From Agathobaculum sp. NTUH-O15-33 (lineage in GTDB: Bacteria > Bacillota > Clostridia > Oscillospirales > Butyricicoccaceae): 64,000 nt of DNA. The translations under genes were made by a program, and so were the position numbers. This document shows, in pieces, positions 16,189-25,134 of this stretch. The first letter of the stretch is position 1. Each line of letters starts with the position of its first letter. The stretch is from assembly GCF_033193315.1 (NCBI RefSeq), contig NZ_CP136187.1:2259501-2323500 (forward strand). The letters are read 5' to 3'. A model generated the notes under the pieces. It did not search any database, was not told the origin of the DNA, and saw only the letters and a list, made by a program, of their open reading frames with translations.

Positions 16189-17511
16189 TTACTGATTCTT
16201 CGCGGCTGCGTCGGTCAGCGCCTGACAGAAGCCGGCGGGATCGAGGTCGGTCGAATACAGGCGCGGCAGCTCTTGGCTGACTACGTCCAGCAGGTTGGAG
16301 AACATCGTCGCCTGCATGTTGTCGGTACGTACGGTCGCGTCAGCGGCCTGACCCAGAAATTCAACCAGCAACGGGTATTTGCTTTCGGCTTCCGCGGATA
16401 CCTCTACGGTAGAGGAAGCGGGTACCATGCCCTGCATTTCAAGACCGAGCTGCTGTGCATGGGCGGAGGTGAAGAACTTGACCATCGCGATCGCGGCTTC
16501 CTCCACCTTGGGATCGTCCTGCTTGGTGACAAAGTAGCCTTGGATCGGCGCGTCGTATACGAAGCTGTCCGGATAGATTGCGGAGCCGACCTTTTCGGCA
16601 AAGTCCGCGGTGGTCTTGGTGGTATCGGAGAAATCGCCGATCATCCAAGGACCGTTCGCGATCATCGCGGCCTGACCGGAGAGGAAGTTGTTGGCCGCAT
16701 GCTCATACTTGCCGCCGATCGCGTCAAGCGTGGTATAGTCCTTGAGCATCTTCTGCACCTTGCCCACAGCGTCTTCCATGGCGGGGAAATTGTAATCGGT
16801 CGGGTTCATGGTCTGCATGAACTTCAGGCCTTCGTCGCCCGAGGTAGCGACCATGGCGCCCCACCAAAGCTGCGTGACCCAAGCGGAATCCGCGGTGTCG
16901 AGCGCGAGCGGCGTAATGCCCGCGGCCTTGAGCGTGTCGCACTGCTGGAAGAACTCGTCCCAAGTCTTGGCGGGCTCCTTGATGCCGGCCTGCTCGAACA
17001 GTTCCTTGTTATAGAAGTAGCCTACGACCGAGCCTTCGACAGACGAAGCATAGATTTTGCCGTCGCGGCTGTTGGTGTTGAGCGCCGCCTCCGAATAAAG
17101 CGCCTTCCACTCGGGGTCGGCGTTGACCGCATCGGTCAGGTCGACGACCAGATCCTTGGCCAGCGCCAGATCAAGCAGGTTGTAGCCCGCGCCGTAAACC
17201 ACCGGCGGCAGGTCGCCCGTGCCGAGCTGTACCTTAATCTTATCGACATAGTTTGCATCGCCCGGCACTTCTTCCAGCTTGATCTGGTACTTGCCGGCAT
17301 ATTCCGCGTTGAATTCCTCTACCAGCTTGGCCACCACGGTCGCCGCCGTGTTCACGCCGCACTGGAACGTCGGGTAATTGATGGTGACCACGCCGTCGCC
17401 ACCGGCGGCGTTCGGTTCCGCCTCGCCCTGTTTGCCGTCCCCACCGCAGCCGGTGAGCAGGGTCGCCATGATTGCCGCTGCCGAAATGAGCGCTAGCATT
17501 CTCTTCTTCAT
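16189..17511 (-). CDS. Sugar-binding lipoprotein of the ABC transporter
   Basis: A 440-residue extracellular solute-binding protein, family 1. The signal peptide MKKRMLALISAAAIMA ends in the lipobox LLTGC (Cys at residue 22), so the mature protein is a membrane-anchored lipoprotein outside the cell. The mature part has typical family-1 stretches: VGYFYNKELFEQAGI, TWDEFFQQCDTL, GQAAMIANGPW and a C-terminal VKFFTSAHAQQ. ATG 17511 has AAGGAGG upstream; the in-frame start 90 bases 5' has none. It is the first gene of the sugar operon and captures the substrate, whose identity is not readable. Confidence 0.92.
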   Translation of the reverse strand: MKKRMLALISAAAIMATLLTGCGGDGKQGEAEPNAAGGDGVVTINYPTFQCGVNTAATVVAKLVEEFNAEYAGKYQIKLEEVPGDANYVDKIKVQLGTGDLPPVVYGAGYNLLDLALAKDLVVDLTDAVNADPEWKALYSEAALNTNSRDGKIYASSVEGSVVGYFYNKELFEQAGIKEPAKTWDEFFQQCDTLKAAGITPLALDTADSAWVTQLWWGAMVATSGDEGLKFMQTMNPTDYNFPAMEDAVGKVQKMLKDYTTLDAIGGKYEHAANNFLSGQAAMIANGPWMIGDFSDTTKTTADFAEKVGSAIYPDSFVYDAPIQGYFVTKQDDPKVEEAAIAMVKFFTSAHAQQLGLEMQGMVPASSTVEVSAEAESKYPLLVEFLGQAADATVRTDNMQATMFSNLLDVVSQELPRLYSTDLDPAGFCQALTDAAAKNQ

Positions 17512-17769
17512 GAATGGGTTCCTCCTTTTTTCTCTGGAGCGTCTTTTCATCCGCTCCCCCTTTGATGGATTTATTATATCGTTTAGCCGCGCACCATACA
17601 ATTCATGCTGCGGCGCAAAACTGGGATTATTCCGCTCTGTTCCCTGCCCGCCTGCGCGCCGGCCGCGCCGGTATTTTTAAAAACAGACTTTTCTTGCACT
17701 GTTCCTAGTAAAATCTTGTCCCATCTGACCGGACGCGCGCCCTTGGCTATTCCCTTGGGCACGCAACTA

Positions 17770-17995
17770 TGGTATAATAGCCGCAAAACGGCTATTATAC
17801 TTTGATTAAATTAATTATACCACCAGCGGCGCATAAGTGTATTTTAACACTTCGAAAATGCTTGCCGCTGTGGTATAATGGCCGCGAACGGCCATTATAC
17901 CACTTATTAAATGACTATAGCACCAGCGGCACATTAGTAAGAGCTGACCGCTATGTTTTCGCCCGCCGCTGAGGTACAGTAGGAGCCGCCACTAC
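17770..17995. promoter_or_regulatory. Tandem palindromes with 100-bp period between the sugar operon and yesMN
   Basis: This 500-base divergent gap holds no gene but a striking array. Palindrome 1 spans 17772-17800 (12-bp stem), palindrome 2 17870-17903 (15-bp perfect stem, CGAA loop); each carries TGGTATAAT-like sequence readable on both strands. CACCAGCGGC recurs at 17821 and 17921, and a decayed third unit starts near 17971 (GAGGTACAGT). The spacing is 100-101 bp. TATAAT suggests -10 elements overlapping operators, perhaps for YesN. Confidence 0.65.
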
Positions 17996-18012
17996 CGAAG
18001 GGAGACCGCCGC

Positions 18013-19785
18013 ATGAAAGCGAAGAGAAAGAAACTGCCGCTTACGCTGATCGCCGTCGTACTGTGCTGCGCGCTCGTCGTGGTTCCGGTTTTATGCTCTA
18101 TCATTTATTTTACCACATCGGTCTCCACGCGTCTGGAAAATACCGCGCGGGAAACCGTTACCTTCTACCTCGATCAGTTTGCCGACCACAGCAGCTCTAT
18201 TCTTGACACGCTGCGCAACAGCATTTATTATCTGATGAGCGACGACCGCACGCAAAGCATCATGCGCCGCGAGGATATGCCCGATCAGCTGGAACGGCTC
18301 GCCGTGGAAGAGGGACTCAGCCGCGCGTTTTTTCTCGGCAATCAGCTCGATCCCAGCGTGGTCACCGGCATCTATTTAGTCAAAAACGGGCGTCAGTACC
18401 TGTCGCTGCTGCGCAGCGGCATTTTTCTGGGCACGGCCAACCGTATTTTGAACGTGTATGAGCAATGCGGCACGGAAAACTCCGCGCGCGACCTGTACAC
18501 CCTGCCCGACCAGCCGGACTATTGCTATTTTATCGTCGACTTTCTCGATCTGGAAACCATGGTCCCGCTTGGCAAGGTGATTATCGAACTGAACGCGGCG
18601 CACTTGGTCGATACCTCTTATATCGATTCGATCTATCAGCAGGCCGCGGTGCTGCTCCGCTCGACGGACGGCCGCGTGCTCGCCGCGCCGGACAGCGAGG
18701 CGTTCTCTACCGCCGCGACGGACGCGGGCGAAGGTTATCTCGACGTCGAGGGCAAATCCTACTACCACGCCAGCCGCGTGCTCTCCCCCAGCCGCGTGCA
18801 AGTCGATATTTTTGTGCCCAAGAGCGAAATTTTTGAAACGACCAATGAGACGGTCAAGGTATACGTTTTCTTTACCGCCGTTGTGCTGGTCATCACACTG
18901 CTGCTCGGCGCGGGCGTGCTTTATCTGGTCTATAAGCCCGTGCGGCAGATGCTGCAAAAGATCGACCGCCTTGCGACCGGCGACCTGACCGCCCGCATGG
19001 AGGACACGCCCTACCGCGAAACCGAACGCATGGCGGAGACCTTTAACGACATGGCCGACCGTCTGGAAGAGCTGTTCGACGAGGTATACGAAAAGGGTCT
19101 TTTGCTGCGGGACGCGGAATTCAACCTATTGGAATCCCAAATCCGTCCCCACTTCATCTTTAATGTACTGGAACTGATCAACATGCGGTGTCTGGCCGCG
19201 GGCGAACCCGGCATCTGCCACACGGTATCCAACCTCGCCCAGCTGATGCGCGCCAACATCACGCACAAAAACAAACAGACCATCTCGCTGCAAGAGGAAC
19301 TGCGCTACGTGCGCTATTATCTGGAATTGCAAAAGGAGCGTTTTGAGGACAAGCTGAACTACTCGATCGATCTGGAGGATCCCGACATGCTTGGCTATTA
19401 CCTGCCCAAGCTGACCATTCAGCCGCTGGTCGAAAACAGCATTGTGCACGGGCTGGAAAACAAGCGGGGCGGCGGCACCGTGCGCGTCAGCATCTGGGAG
19501 GAGACCGAAGCGATGTGCATCCGCGTGTCGGACGACGGCATCGGTTTCGACCCGTCGCTCGTCAACCTCGATATATCCGAAAGCGCCGATGAAAGCACAC
19601 GCCACAACCACGTGGCGCTCGGCAACATCAACCGCCGTATCCAACTGCTTTACGGGCGGCAATACGGCATGCAGGTGACCTCTTCCCCCGGCCGCGGAAC
19701 CGATATCCTGCTCACGCTGCCGGTAGACCGCGGCCCCTCACCCGAAGAAAGGAGCGCCCCTGATGCTGAAAGTGATGATTGTTGA
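18013..19785 (+). CDS. YesM-type sensor histidine kinase
   Basis: A 590-residue membrane sensor kinase. One N-terminal helix (about 9-33), a large extracellular sensing region, a second helix (about 281-305), a HAMP domain, then the His_kinase domain with phosphoacceptor H380 in QIRPHFIFNVLELI and an HATPase domain (LVENSIVHGLENK N-box, DDGIGFD G1 box). This is the architecture of YesM, which senses sugars or binding-protein complexes and phosphorylates YesN. ATG 18013 follows AAGGGAG. The 3' end overlaps the regulator gene by 23 bases. It is divergent from the sugar operon it probably controls. Confidence 0.92.
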   Translation: MKAKRKKLPLTLIAVVLCCALVVVPVLCSIIYFTTSVSTRLENTARETVTFYLDQFADHSSSILDTLRNSIYYLMSDDRTQSIMRREDMPDQLERLAVEEGLSRAFFLGNQLDPSVVTGIYLVKNGRQYLSLLRSGIFLGTANRILNVYEQCGTENSARDLYTLPDQPDYCYFIVDFLDLETMVPLGKVIIELNAAHLVDTSYIDSIYQQAAVLLRSTDGRVLAAPDSEAFSTAATDAGEGYLDVEGKSYYHASRVLSPSRVQVDIFVPKSEIFETTNETVKVYVFFTAVVLVITLLLGAGVLYLVYKPVRQMLQKIDRLATGDLTARMEDTPYRETERMAETFNDMADRLEELFDEVYEKGLLLRDAEFNLLESQIRPHFIFNVLELINMRCLAAGEPGICHTVSNLAQLMRANITHKNKQTISLQEELRYVRYYLELQKERFEDKLNYSIDLEDPDMLGYYLPKLTIQPLVENSIVHGLENKRGGGTVRVSIWEETEAMCIRVSDDGIGFDPSLVNLDISESADESTRHNHVALGNINRRIQLLYGRQYGMQVTSSPGRGTDILLTLPVDRGPSPEERSAPDAESDDC

Positions 19786-21367
19786 CAATGAAGCCGCGAT
19801 CCGCAAAGGACTGATCCACTGCATCCGCTGGGAATCGCTCGATTGCACGATCGCCGCGCAGGCGGAGGACGGCATCGACGCGATCGAACAGATCGCCCAT
19901 ATCGAGCCCGATATCGTCATCAGCGATATCCGCATGCCCGGCATGGACGGTTTGGAGCTGGCGCGGCGGCTCAGCGAAGAATACCCACGCATTCAGGTCA
20001 TCATCCTGACCGGTTTTCCCGATTTTGAATACGCGCAGCGGGCGATCGAATACCGCGTGGTGGATTTTGTCTTAAAGCCGACCTCGGTCGAAAGCCTGAC
20101 ACAGGCGATCGAAAAGGCCAAGGCCCGCATTCTTCAGGAGCGATCCAGTCAAGAGCTTGAGCGGGCGCTCGCGAACCAATCCGAACAGACGCTGCGTTTG
20201 GAGCGCGGCATGCTGCTGCACGATCTGATCCATCGGGTCGATCTGTCCCATCTGTTCGCGCTGAACCGCATGGCGCAGCTCGGTCTCGATCTGACCAGCT
20301 ACTATGTTCTGCGGCTGGATATCGCCCCCCTCGCCCCGGAGAAGGATGAATCCGATTTTCTCTCCTACCTGCGGCAATCGCAGGAGGTGCTGACCGAGTG
20401 TTTGGAAGAATACCCCGTCCACTTTGTGCCGCGCGGCGATCAAATGTGCTACGCGGTCGTATGCGCGCCGGAATCCGCCACGCTGGAAGCGCTCTGCGTC
20501 GAAACCGTCGATATCATCGGCAGTCTGCCCCGCTTTTCCCTGTCCATCGGCGTCAGCCTGCACTGCTGCGATCCCCTGATGATGGCGGACGCCGCCGAAC
20601 AGGCCGAGCAAGCCGTCCAGTTCGCGCAGTACTCGCCGGAACGGCCTGTCATGTGTTTTGAGGATATGCCCGCCATCCCGCAGCAGGTGACGGAACGCAC
20701 CTTTTCCGATTTGCGGCTGCTCAAGTCGGCGATTGAGAACAGGCAGCGCACGGTCGCGCTCGATATCCTGCGCCGCCTATTCGCCTACATGCGCGAAAAC
20801 AAACTGCCCGTGGAAACGGTGCGCAACATTTGTGTTTACATCCATCAGTTCTGTATCAGTCTGCTTTTTTTGCCAGATACCGAGGGCTACCTTTCGGAAA
20901 GCAGCCTGCCCGCGCTGAAAAAGCTGATCGATGGCGGCTCCCCTGAAGCGCTTGAACAAAATATGCTGTCCTTCGTTCAGCAAATGCTCGATCTGACCGG
21001 CGGCGACACCGCGGACGCGGACGGACTGATCCGTTCGGTCAAGGCTTATATCGCGCAGCACTACGCCGAGGAGCTTTCCCTCGAAAGTCTGGCGGGTCAA
21101 GTGTATCTCAGCCCCAGCTACTTAAGCAAGCTTTTTAAGCGCGAGGTCGGCGAAAATTTGAGCACCTATGTGCAGAATGTACGCATTGAAGAAGCGAAAA
21201 CGCTGCTGCTCACGACCGGACTGAAAACCTATGAAGTCGCGGAGCGCGTTGGCATTCCCGATCCGGTGTACTTTTCACGCATTTTCAAAAAGCTTACCGG
21301 CGTCAAGCCGAAGGACTTTCGCCAAGCGGAAAGCGAAAAGTCGTCCTCCACGGATCACGCCCCGTGA
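19763..21367 (+). CDS. YesN-type response regulator with AraC DNA-binding domain
   Basis: A 534-residue response regulator. The receiver domain has the phosphoacceptor D55 in VISDIRMPGMDGLE, and the conserved Lys in VLKPTSVESL. A long middle region follows, then a C-terminal AraC-type double helix-turn-helix (about 430-525: SLESLAGQVYLSPSYLSKLF and EVAERVGIPDPVYFSRIFKK). It is expected to activate the neighbouring sugar operon when phosphorylated by YesM. ATG 19763 lies inside the kinase gene with a GAAAGGAG site, so translation is coupled. Confidence 0.93.
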   Translation: MLKVMIVDNEAAIRKGLIHCIRWESLDCTIAAQAEDGIDAIEQIAHIEPDIVISDIRMPGMDGLELARRLSEEYPRIQVIILTGFPDFEYAQRAIEYRVVDFVLKPTSVESLTQAIEKAKARILQERSSQELERALANQSEQTLRLERGMLLHDLIHRVDLSHLFALNRMAQLGLDLTSYYVLRLDIAPLAPEKDESDFLSYLRQSQEVLTECLEEYPVHFVPRGDQMCYAVVCAPESATLEALCVETVDIIGSLPRFSLSIGVSLHCCDPLMMADAAEQAEQAVQFAQYSPERPVMCFEDMPAIPQQVTERTFSDLRLLKSAIENRQRTVALDILRRLFAYMRENKLPVETVRNICVYIHQFCISLLFLPDTEGYLSESSLPALKKLIDGGSPEALEQNMLSFVQQMLDLTGGDTADADGLIRSVKAYIAQHYAEELSLESLAGQVYLSPSYLSKLFKREVGENLSTYVQNVRIEEAKTLLLTTGLKTYEVAERVGIPDPVYFSRIFKKLTGVKPKDFRQAESEKSSSTDHAP

Positions 21368-21393
21368 ATGCTGACCGGAGCCGCGGCACCCGC

Positions 21394-21436
21394 AAAAAAG
21401 CGCCTTTCCCTCATAAACGGGAAAGGCGCTTTTTTT
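21394..21436. terminator. Bidirectional terminator between yesN-type gene and glyS
   Basis: Stem AAAAAAGCGCCTTTCCC (from 21394) with its complement ending in TTTTTT at 21436; A and T runs on both sides allow use by both convergent genes. Confidence 0.85.
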
Positions 21437-21441
21437 GCTTC

Positions 21442-22834
21442 TTAATATGCCAGTTTCTTGGCGAGGTAATGGGTCAGGTCGTCGATTTTAACGCGCTCCT
21501 GCTCCATGCTGTCGCGGTCGCGCACGGTCACGCAGTTATCCTCAGCGGTCTCAAAGTCGACCGTGATGCAGTATGGCGTGCCGATCTCGTCCTCGCGGCG
21601 GTAACGCTTGCCGATCGATCCGGCGTCGTCAAAGTCGACGTTCCACTTCTGGGCCAGCTTTTCCCAGACAGGCTGGGCCTGCTCGGACAGCTTCTTGGAA
21701 AGCGGCAGCACGGCGGCCTTAAACGGTGCGAGCGCCGGATGCAGGCGCAGCACGGTGCGGATATCGTCCTTGCCGTTCTTATCCTGACCGACGACCTCCT
21801 CGTCGTACGCTTCGCACAGGAACGCGAGAGCGACGCGGTCGGCGCCGAGCGAAGGCTCGATCACGTACGGGATATACTTCTCGTTCGCTTCCTGATCGAA
21901 GTATTCCATGGATACGCCCGAGGTGTTCTGGTGCTGGGTCAGGTCAAAGTCGGTACGGTCCGCAATACCCCACAGCTCGCCCCAGCCGAACGGGAACATA
22001 AACTCGATATCGGTGGTGGCGTTGGAGTAGTGGGAAAGCTCCTCCGGGTCGTGATCGCGCAGGCGCAGGTTCTCATCCTTCATGCCCAGCGAGAGCAGCC
22101 AGTTGTGGCAGTAATCCTTCCAGTACTTAAACCATTCAAGGTCGGTACCGGGCTTGCAGAAAAACTCCAGCTCCATCTGCTCGAACTCGCGGGTACGGAA
22201 CGTGAAGTTGCCCGGGGGTGATCTCGTTGCGGAAAGACTTGCCCACCTGACCTACGCCGAACGGAATCTTTCTGCGCGTGGTGCGCTGAATGTTCTGGAA
22301 GTTGACGAAAATGCCCTGCGCGGTCTCTGGGCGCAGGTAGATTTCGTTCTTTGCGTTTTCGGTAACACCCTGAAAGGTTTTAAACATCAGGTTGAACTGG
22401 CGGATATCGGTAAAGTTATGGCCGCCGCAGTTCGGGCACGCGATCTGGTGCTCGTTGATGTATTCGAGCATTTTTTGGTTGGACCAGCCGGCCGGGTTTT
22501 CGCCGGTCGTATCTTCGATCAGTTGATCGGCGCGGTGGCGGGTCTTGCAGTCCTTGCAATCCATCAGCGGATCGGAAAAGCCGCCCACGTGACCCGAAGC
22601 GACCCAAGCAGTCGGGTTCATCAGGATAGCCGCGTCCAAACCGACGTTATACGGCGATTCCTGCACGAACTTCTTTCGCCATGCGGCCTTGACGTTGTTT
22701 TTAAACTCCACGCCAAGGGGGCCGTAGTCCCAAGTGTTTGCGAGGCCGCCGTAAATCTCGCTGCCCGCGTACACAAAACCGCGCCCCTTGCAAAGTGCGA
22801 CGATCTTTTCCATGGTCTTTTCGCTGTTATTCAT
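21442..22834 (-). pseudogene. glyS: Glycine--tRNA ligase, interrupted by a one-base insertion
   Basis: Two overlapping minus-strand frames (N-terminal about 22834-22136, C-terminal 22176-21442) make one class II GlyRS of about 463 residues, the usual size of the single-chain (alpha2) type. N-terminal [20 protein letters not shown], motif 2 [16 protein letters not shown], and in the C-terminal frame [10 protein letters not shown] and [10 protein letters not shown] are diagnostic. The break is a run of five C near 22213-22217; with four C the protein reads [18 protein letters not shown] without interruption. As the enzyme is essential and no second copy is visible here, a sequencing error is most likely. 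ATG at 22834 is preferred because AAGGAG sits 8 nt upstream. Confidence 0.88.
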
Positions 22835-22910
22835 TATCATTCTCCTTTTGGCGCATCTGGCTGATACGCGCTTTTTTCGTCAAACTGAAAAAAATGCTTG
22901 ACATAGACCT

Positions 22911-22939
22911 ATTCTACCGATATAATTATTACTTGTCAA
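22911..22939 (-). promoter_or_regulatory. Sigma-A promoter of glyS
   Basis: Minus strand TTGACA (22939-22934), 17-nt spacer, TAGAAT (22916-22911). The leader of about 70 nt is too short for a T-box riboswitch. Confidence 0.75.
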
Positions 22940-22987
22940 GGGACTACGGCAGACTTCCCCAAAAACTCCTTTGATTCACTTGAATAT

Positions 22988-23063
22988 GGGCCTGTAGCTC
23001 AGTTGGGAGAGCGTTCGGTTCGCATCCGAGAGGTCGAGAGTTCGAATCTCTTCAGGTCCACCA
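22988..23063 (+). tRNA. tRNA-Ala (anticodon CGC), CCA encoded
   Basis: A complete 76-nt cloverleaf: acceptor GGGCCTG pairs with CAGGTCC and keeps the G3-U70 pair that marks alanine tRNAs; D stem GCTC/GAGC; anticodon stem TTCGG/CCGAG with loop TTCGCAT (anticodon CGC, reading GCG); T loop TTCGAAT. The 3' CCA is encoded. It lies at the left border of the AT-richer block that holds the glycyl radical enzyme operon. Confidence 0.93.
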
Positions 23064-23104
23064 AAAAAACTGCACTTTATCATCATGATAGAGTGCAGTT
23101 TTTT
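23064..23104 (+). terminator. Terminator of tRNA-Ala
   Basis: AACTGCACTTTATCAT pairs with ATGATAGAGTGCAGTT, with a T run to 23106, directly after the CCA end. Confidence 0.85.
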
Positions 23105-23306
23105 ATTACTTAGCCATATACCATCCTTAAATATCGCAGCCTATTTTTCTGTATACAGCAAAAACAAAAGAACGATTCGTCTTTTTTATCTGCCGCATCT
23201 TTTTTCTTGCGGCGCACTTTTCGGTCCGCAAATGGTAATTGTTCATGGGAATACTCCCTACCGGTCGTGTTTCTACATAGGCTTACAGCCTTAACCAAAT
23301 ACAATA

Positions 23307-23344
23307 CAATAAGGGCGGCACCCGATGAAGTGCCGCCCTTATTG
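23307..23344 (-). terminator. Terminator of the glycyl radical enzyme operon
   Basis: Perfect 15-bp inverted repeat (23307-23321 with 23330-23344, 8-nt loop), 52 nt past the stop of the transketolase C-terminal gene, with a T-rich tail on the minus strand. The rest of 23105-23395 shows only a weak Lys-rich minus-strand frame that I do not call. Confidence 0.7.
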
Positions 23345-23395
23345 TTTAGCACTACTTTAAAGCAGCGCTAAATAAAGGAGAAGAGAGGAAGAAAA

Positions 23396-24322
23396 CTATT
23401 TAAGAAATGCTGCCGCGTCTGCTGCGATACTCTCAGCGTCCAAACGATAATGATGCAGCAGTTCTTCCGGCTGGCCGGATTGTCCGAAGGTATCCTGTAA
23501 ACCCAGCTTTTTCAGACGGCAGCCACCGTGTTCACATAGCACCGCCGCTACCGCATCACCTAAGCCTCCTATGACTGAATGTTCTTCCAGCGTCAAGATA
23601 CGTTCATATCTCGCGGTGCAGGCATGCACGACCGCAACGTCTATCGGCTTGATCGTGTGCACATTGTATACGGCAATGTCGATTCCTTGCGTCAAAAGGA
23701 TTTCCGCCGCGTCCAACGCGCGCTCCACCATGATACCGCAGGTAAAAATCGCGCTGTCTCGGCCTTGTCTCAGGCAATTTATTTTCCCTATGGTAAAGGG
23801 TTGATCCGGCAGCACTCTGGAAGGCATACGGCTCAGCCGCAGATAGGCGGGCCCGTCCATTTGCAAAACGGCGCGAAGTGCTTTTTCCGTTTCCCGTGCA
23901 TCGGCAGGGCATAAAACAGTCATATTCGGCAGCGATCGCATCAAAGCCAAATCTTCTACAGACTGGTGACTGCCGCCGTCCGGCCCAACGCTAATGCCCG
24001 CATGCGTCATGGCTAACTTCACGTTAGCTTTTGGATAGCAGACAGCGTTGCGAATCTGTTCAAAATTACGGCCGGTTCCAAACACTGCAAACGTGGAAAC
24101 AACGGGCACATACCCCATAGACGACAGGCCGGCGGCCACATCGGTCATGTTAGCTTCCGCAATACCAACGTTAAAAAAACGTTCAGGAAAGGCTTTTGCA
24201 AAATGCTTGGTCATAGTCGCGTGCGCAAGGTCGGCGTCGAGCACGACGAGCCTAGGGTTTTCCGCACCCAGTCGGACAAGCGTCTCGCCATAGGCCGCCC
24301 GGGTCGCAATCAGCTCCGCCAT
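23396..24322 (-). CDS. Transketolase C-terminal subunit (split transketolase)
   Basis: A 308-residue protein carrying the pyrimidine-binding and C-terminal domains of transketolase: EANMTDVAAGLSSMGYVPVVSTFAVF-type Pyr-domain sequence begins near residue 55 (conserved Glu activating thiamine diphosphate), SVGPDGGSHQSVEDLALMR near 112, and the C-terminal LEEHSVIGGLGDAV. It must pair with the N-terminal subunit encoded directly upstream (2-base gap) to make the ThDP enzyme that moves a two-carbon ketol unit. It is the last gene of the nine-gene operon. Which ketose it uses here is unknown. Confidence 0.9.
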   Translation of the reverse strand: MAELIATRAAYGETLVRLGAENPRLVVLDADLAHATMTKHFAKAFPERFFNVGIAEANMTDVAAGLSSMGYVPVVSTFAVFGTGRNFEQIRNAVCYPKANVKLAMTHAGISVGPDGGSHQSVEDLALMRSLPNMTVLCPADARETEKALRAVLQMDGPAYLRLSRMPSRVLPDQPFTIGKINCLRQGRDSAIFTCGIMVERALDAAEILLTQGIDIAVYNVHTIKPIDVAVVHACTARYERILTLEEHSVIGGLGDAVAAVLCEHGGCRLKKLGLQDTFGQSGQPEELLHHYRLDAESIAADAAAFLK

Positions 24323-24324
24323 TC

Positions 24325-25131
24325 TTACGCCCCCTTTTGCAGTTCGGCCAATGCCGCAGCAAGCTGTTTTTCGTTTGGTACCACGCCGTGTGAACCCACT
24401 TGATTTTCATAGAAGGACACCCCCTTGCCCTTCACCGTATGCGCCAGTAAGCATCTCGGCTTACCGAAACCGCTTCCATGCAGCGCATGCACAATCGCAT
24501 CCAGATCATGCCCATCCACATCATATACGGTAAACCCAAACGCGCGATATTTTGCAGCCAGATCGCCAAGGCTCATGACTTCGTCATTTGCACCGTCAAT
24601 TTGCAAGCCGTTCCAGTCAACCAGCACAGTGAGGTTGTCCAAATGGTAGTGCGCGGCAGCCATCGCGGCCTCCCAGCAAAGACCCTCTTGCTGCTCGCCA
24701 TCCCCTGTCAGCGTAAACACATGAGCCGGACTGCCCGATCGTTTGGCTCCTAACGCCATACCGACCGCGATGGAAAAGCCCTGCCCCAGCGAACCGGTAG
24801 ACATATCGATGCCGGGCAGCTTGTTTTTGTCCGGATGTCCCTGTAAACGGCTGCCCAAACGGCGCAGCGTTTGCATATCTTCCTTTGGGAAATACCCCAT
24901 CTCTGCCAGTACCGCATAGAGGGCGGGCGCGGCGTGTCCCTTGGACAATACGAAGCGATCGCGGTCTGGGGCGGTGGGATGTCTTGGGTCGACCCGCATA
25001 ATTTCTCCATAAAGCGCCGTCAGCAACTCGATGCATGAAAGCGAACCTCCCGCATGACCTGAGCCCGCCGCGTGTAGCATGGTCAGTACATTGCATCTCA
25101 ACCGGGCACAGGTTTGCGCTGAAACTTCCAT
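24325..25131 (-). CDS. Transketolase N-terminal subunit (split transketolase)
   Basis: A 268-residue protein with the PP (diphosphate-binding) domain. SGHAGGSLSCIELLTALY (residues 25-42), SKGHAAPALYAVLAEMG, GSLGQGFSIAVGMA and the ThDP/Mg motif TGDGEQQEG...WNGLQIDG are all present. Split transketolases of this size are common in Firmicutes catabolic clusters and often act in dedicated sugar pathways. The start lies 3 nt after the aldehyde dehydrogenase stop, so they are co-translated. Acceptor and donor sugars cannot be deduced. Confidence 0.9.
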   Translation of the reverse strand: MEVSAQTCARLRCNVLTMLHAAGSGHAGGSLSCIELLTALYGEIMRVDPRHPTAPDRDRFVLSKGHAAPALYAVLAEMGYFPKEDMQTLRRLGSRLQGHPDKNKLPGIDMSTGSLGQGFSIAVGMALGAKRSGSPAHVFTLTGDGEQQEGLCWEAAMAAAHYHLDNLTVLVDWNGLQIDGANDEVMSLGDLAAKYRAFGFTVYDVDGHDLDAIVHALHGSGFGKPRCLLAHTVKGKGVSFYENQVGSHGVVPNEKQLAAALAELQKGA

Positions 25132-25134
25132 AGG

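Noticed and set aside
22841..22911. T-box riboswitch upstream of glyS
   Set aside because: The leader between promoter and start is only about 70 nt, with no T-box sequence or specifier stem.
23110..23352. 80-residue minus-strand frame after tRNA-Ala
   Set aside because: It starts inside the terminator hairpin of the transketolase operon; no motif or ribosome binding site at an internal start was convincing.
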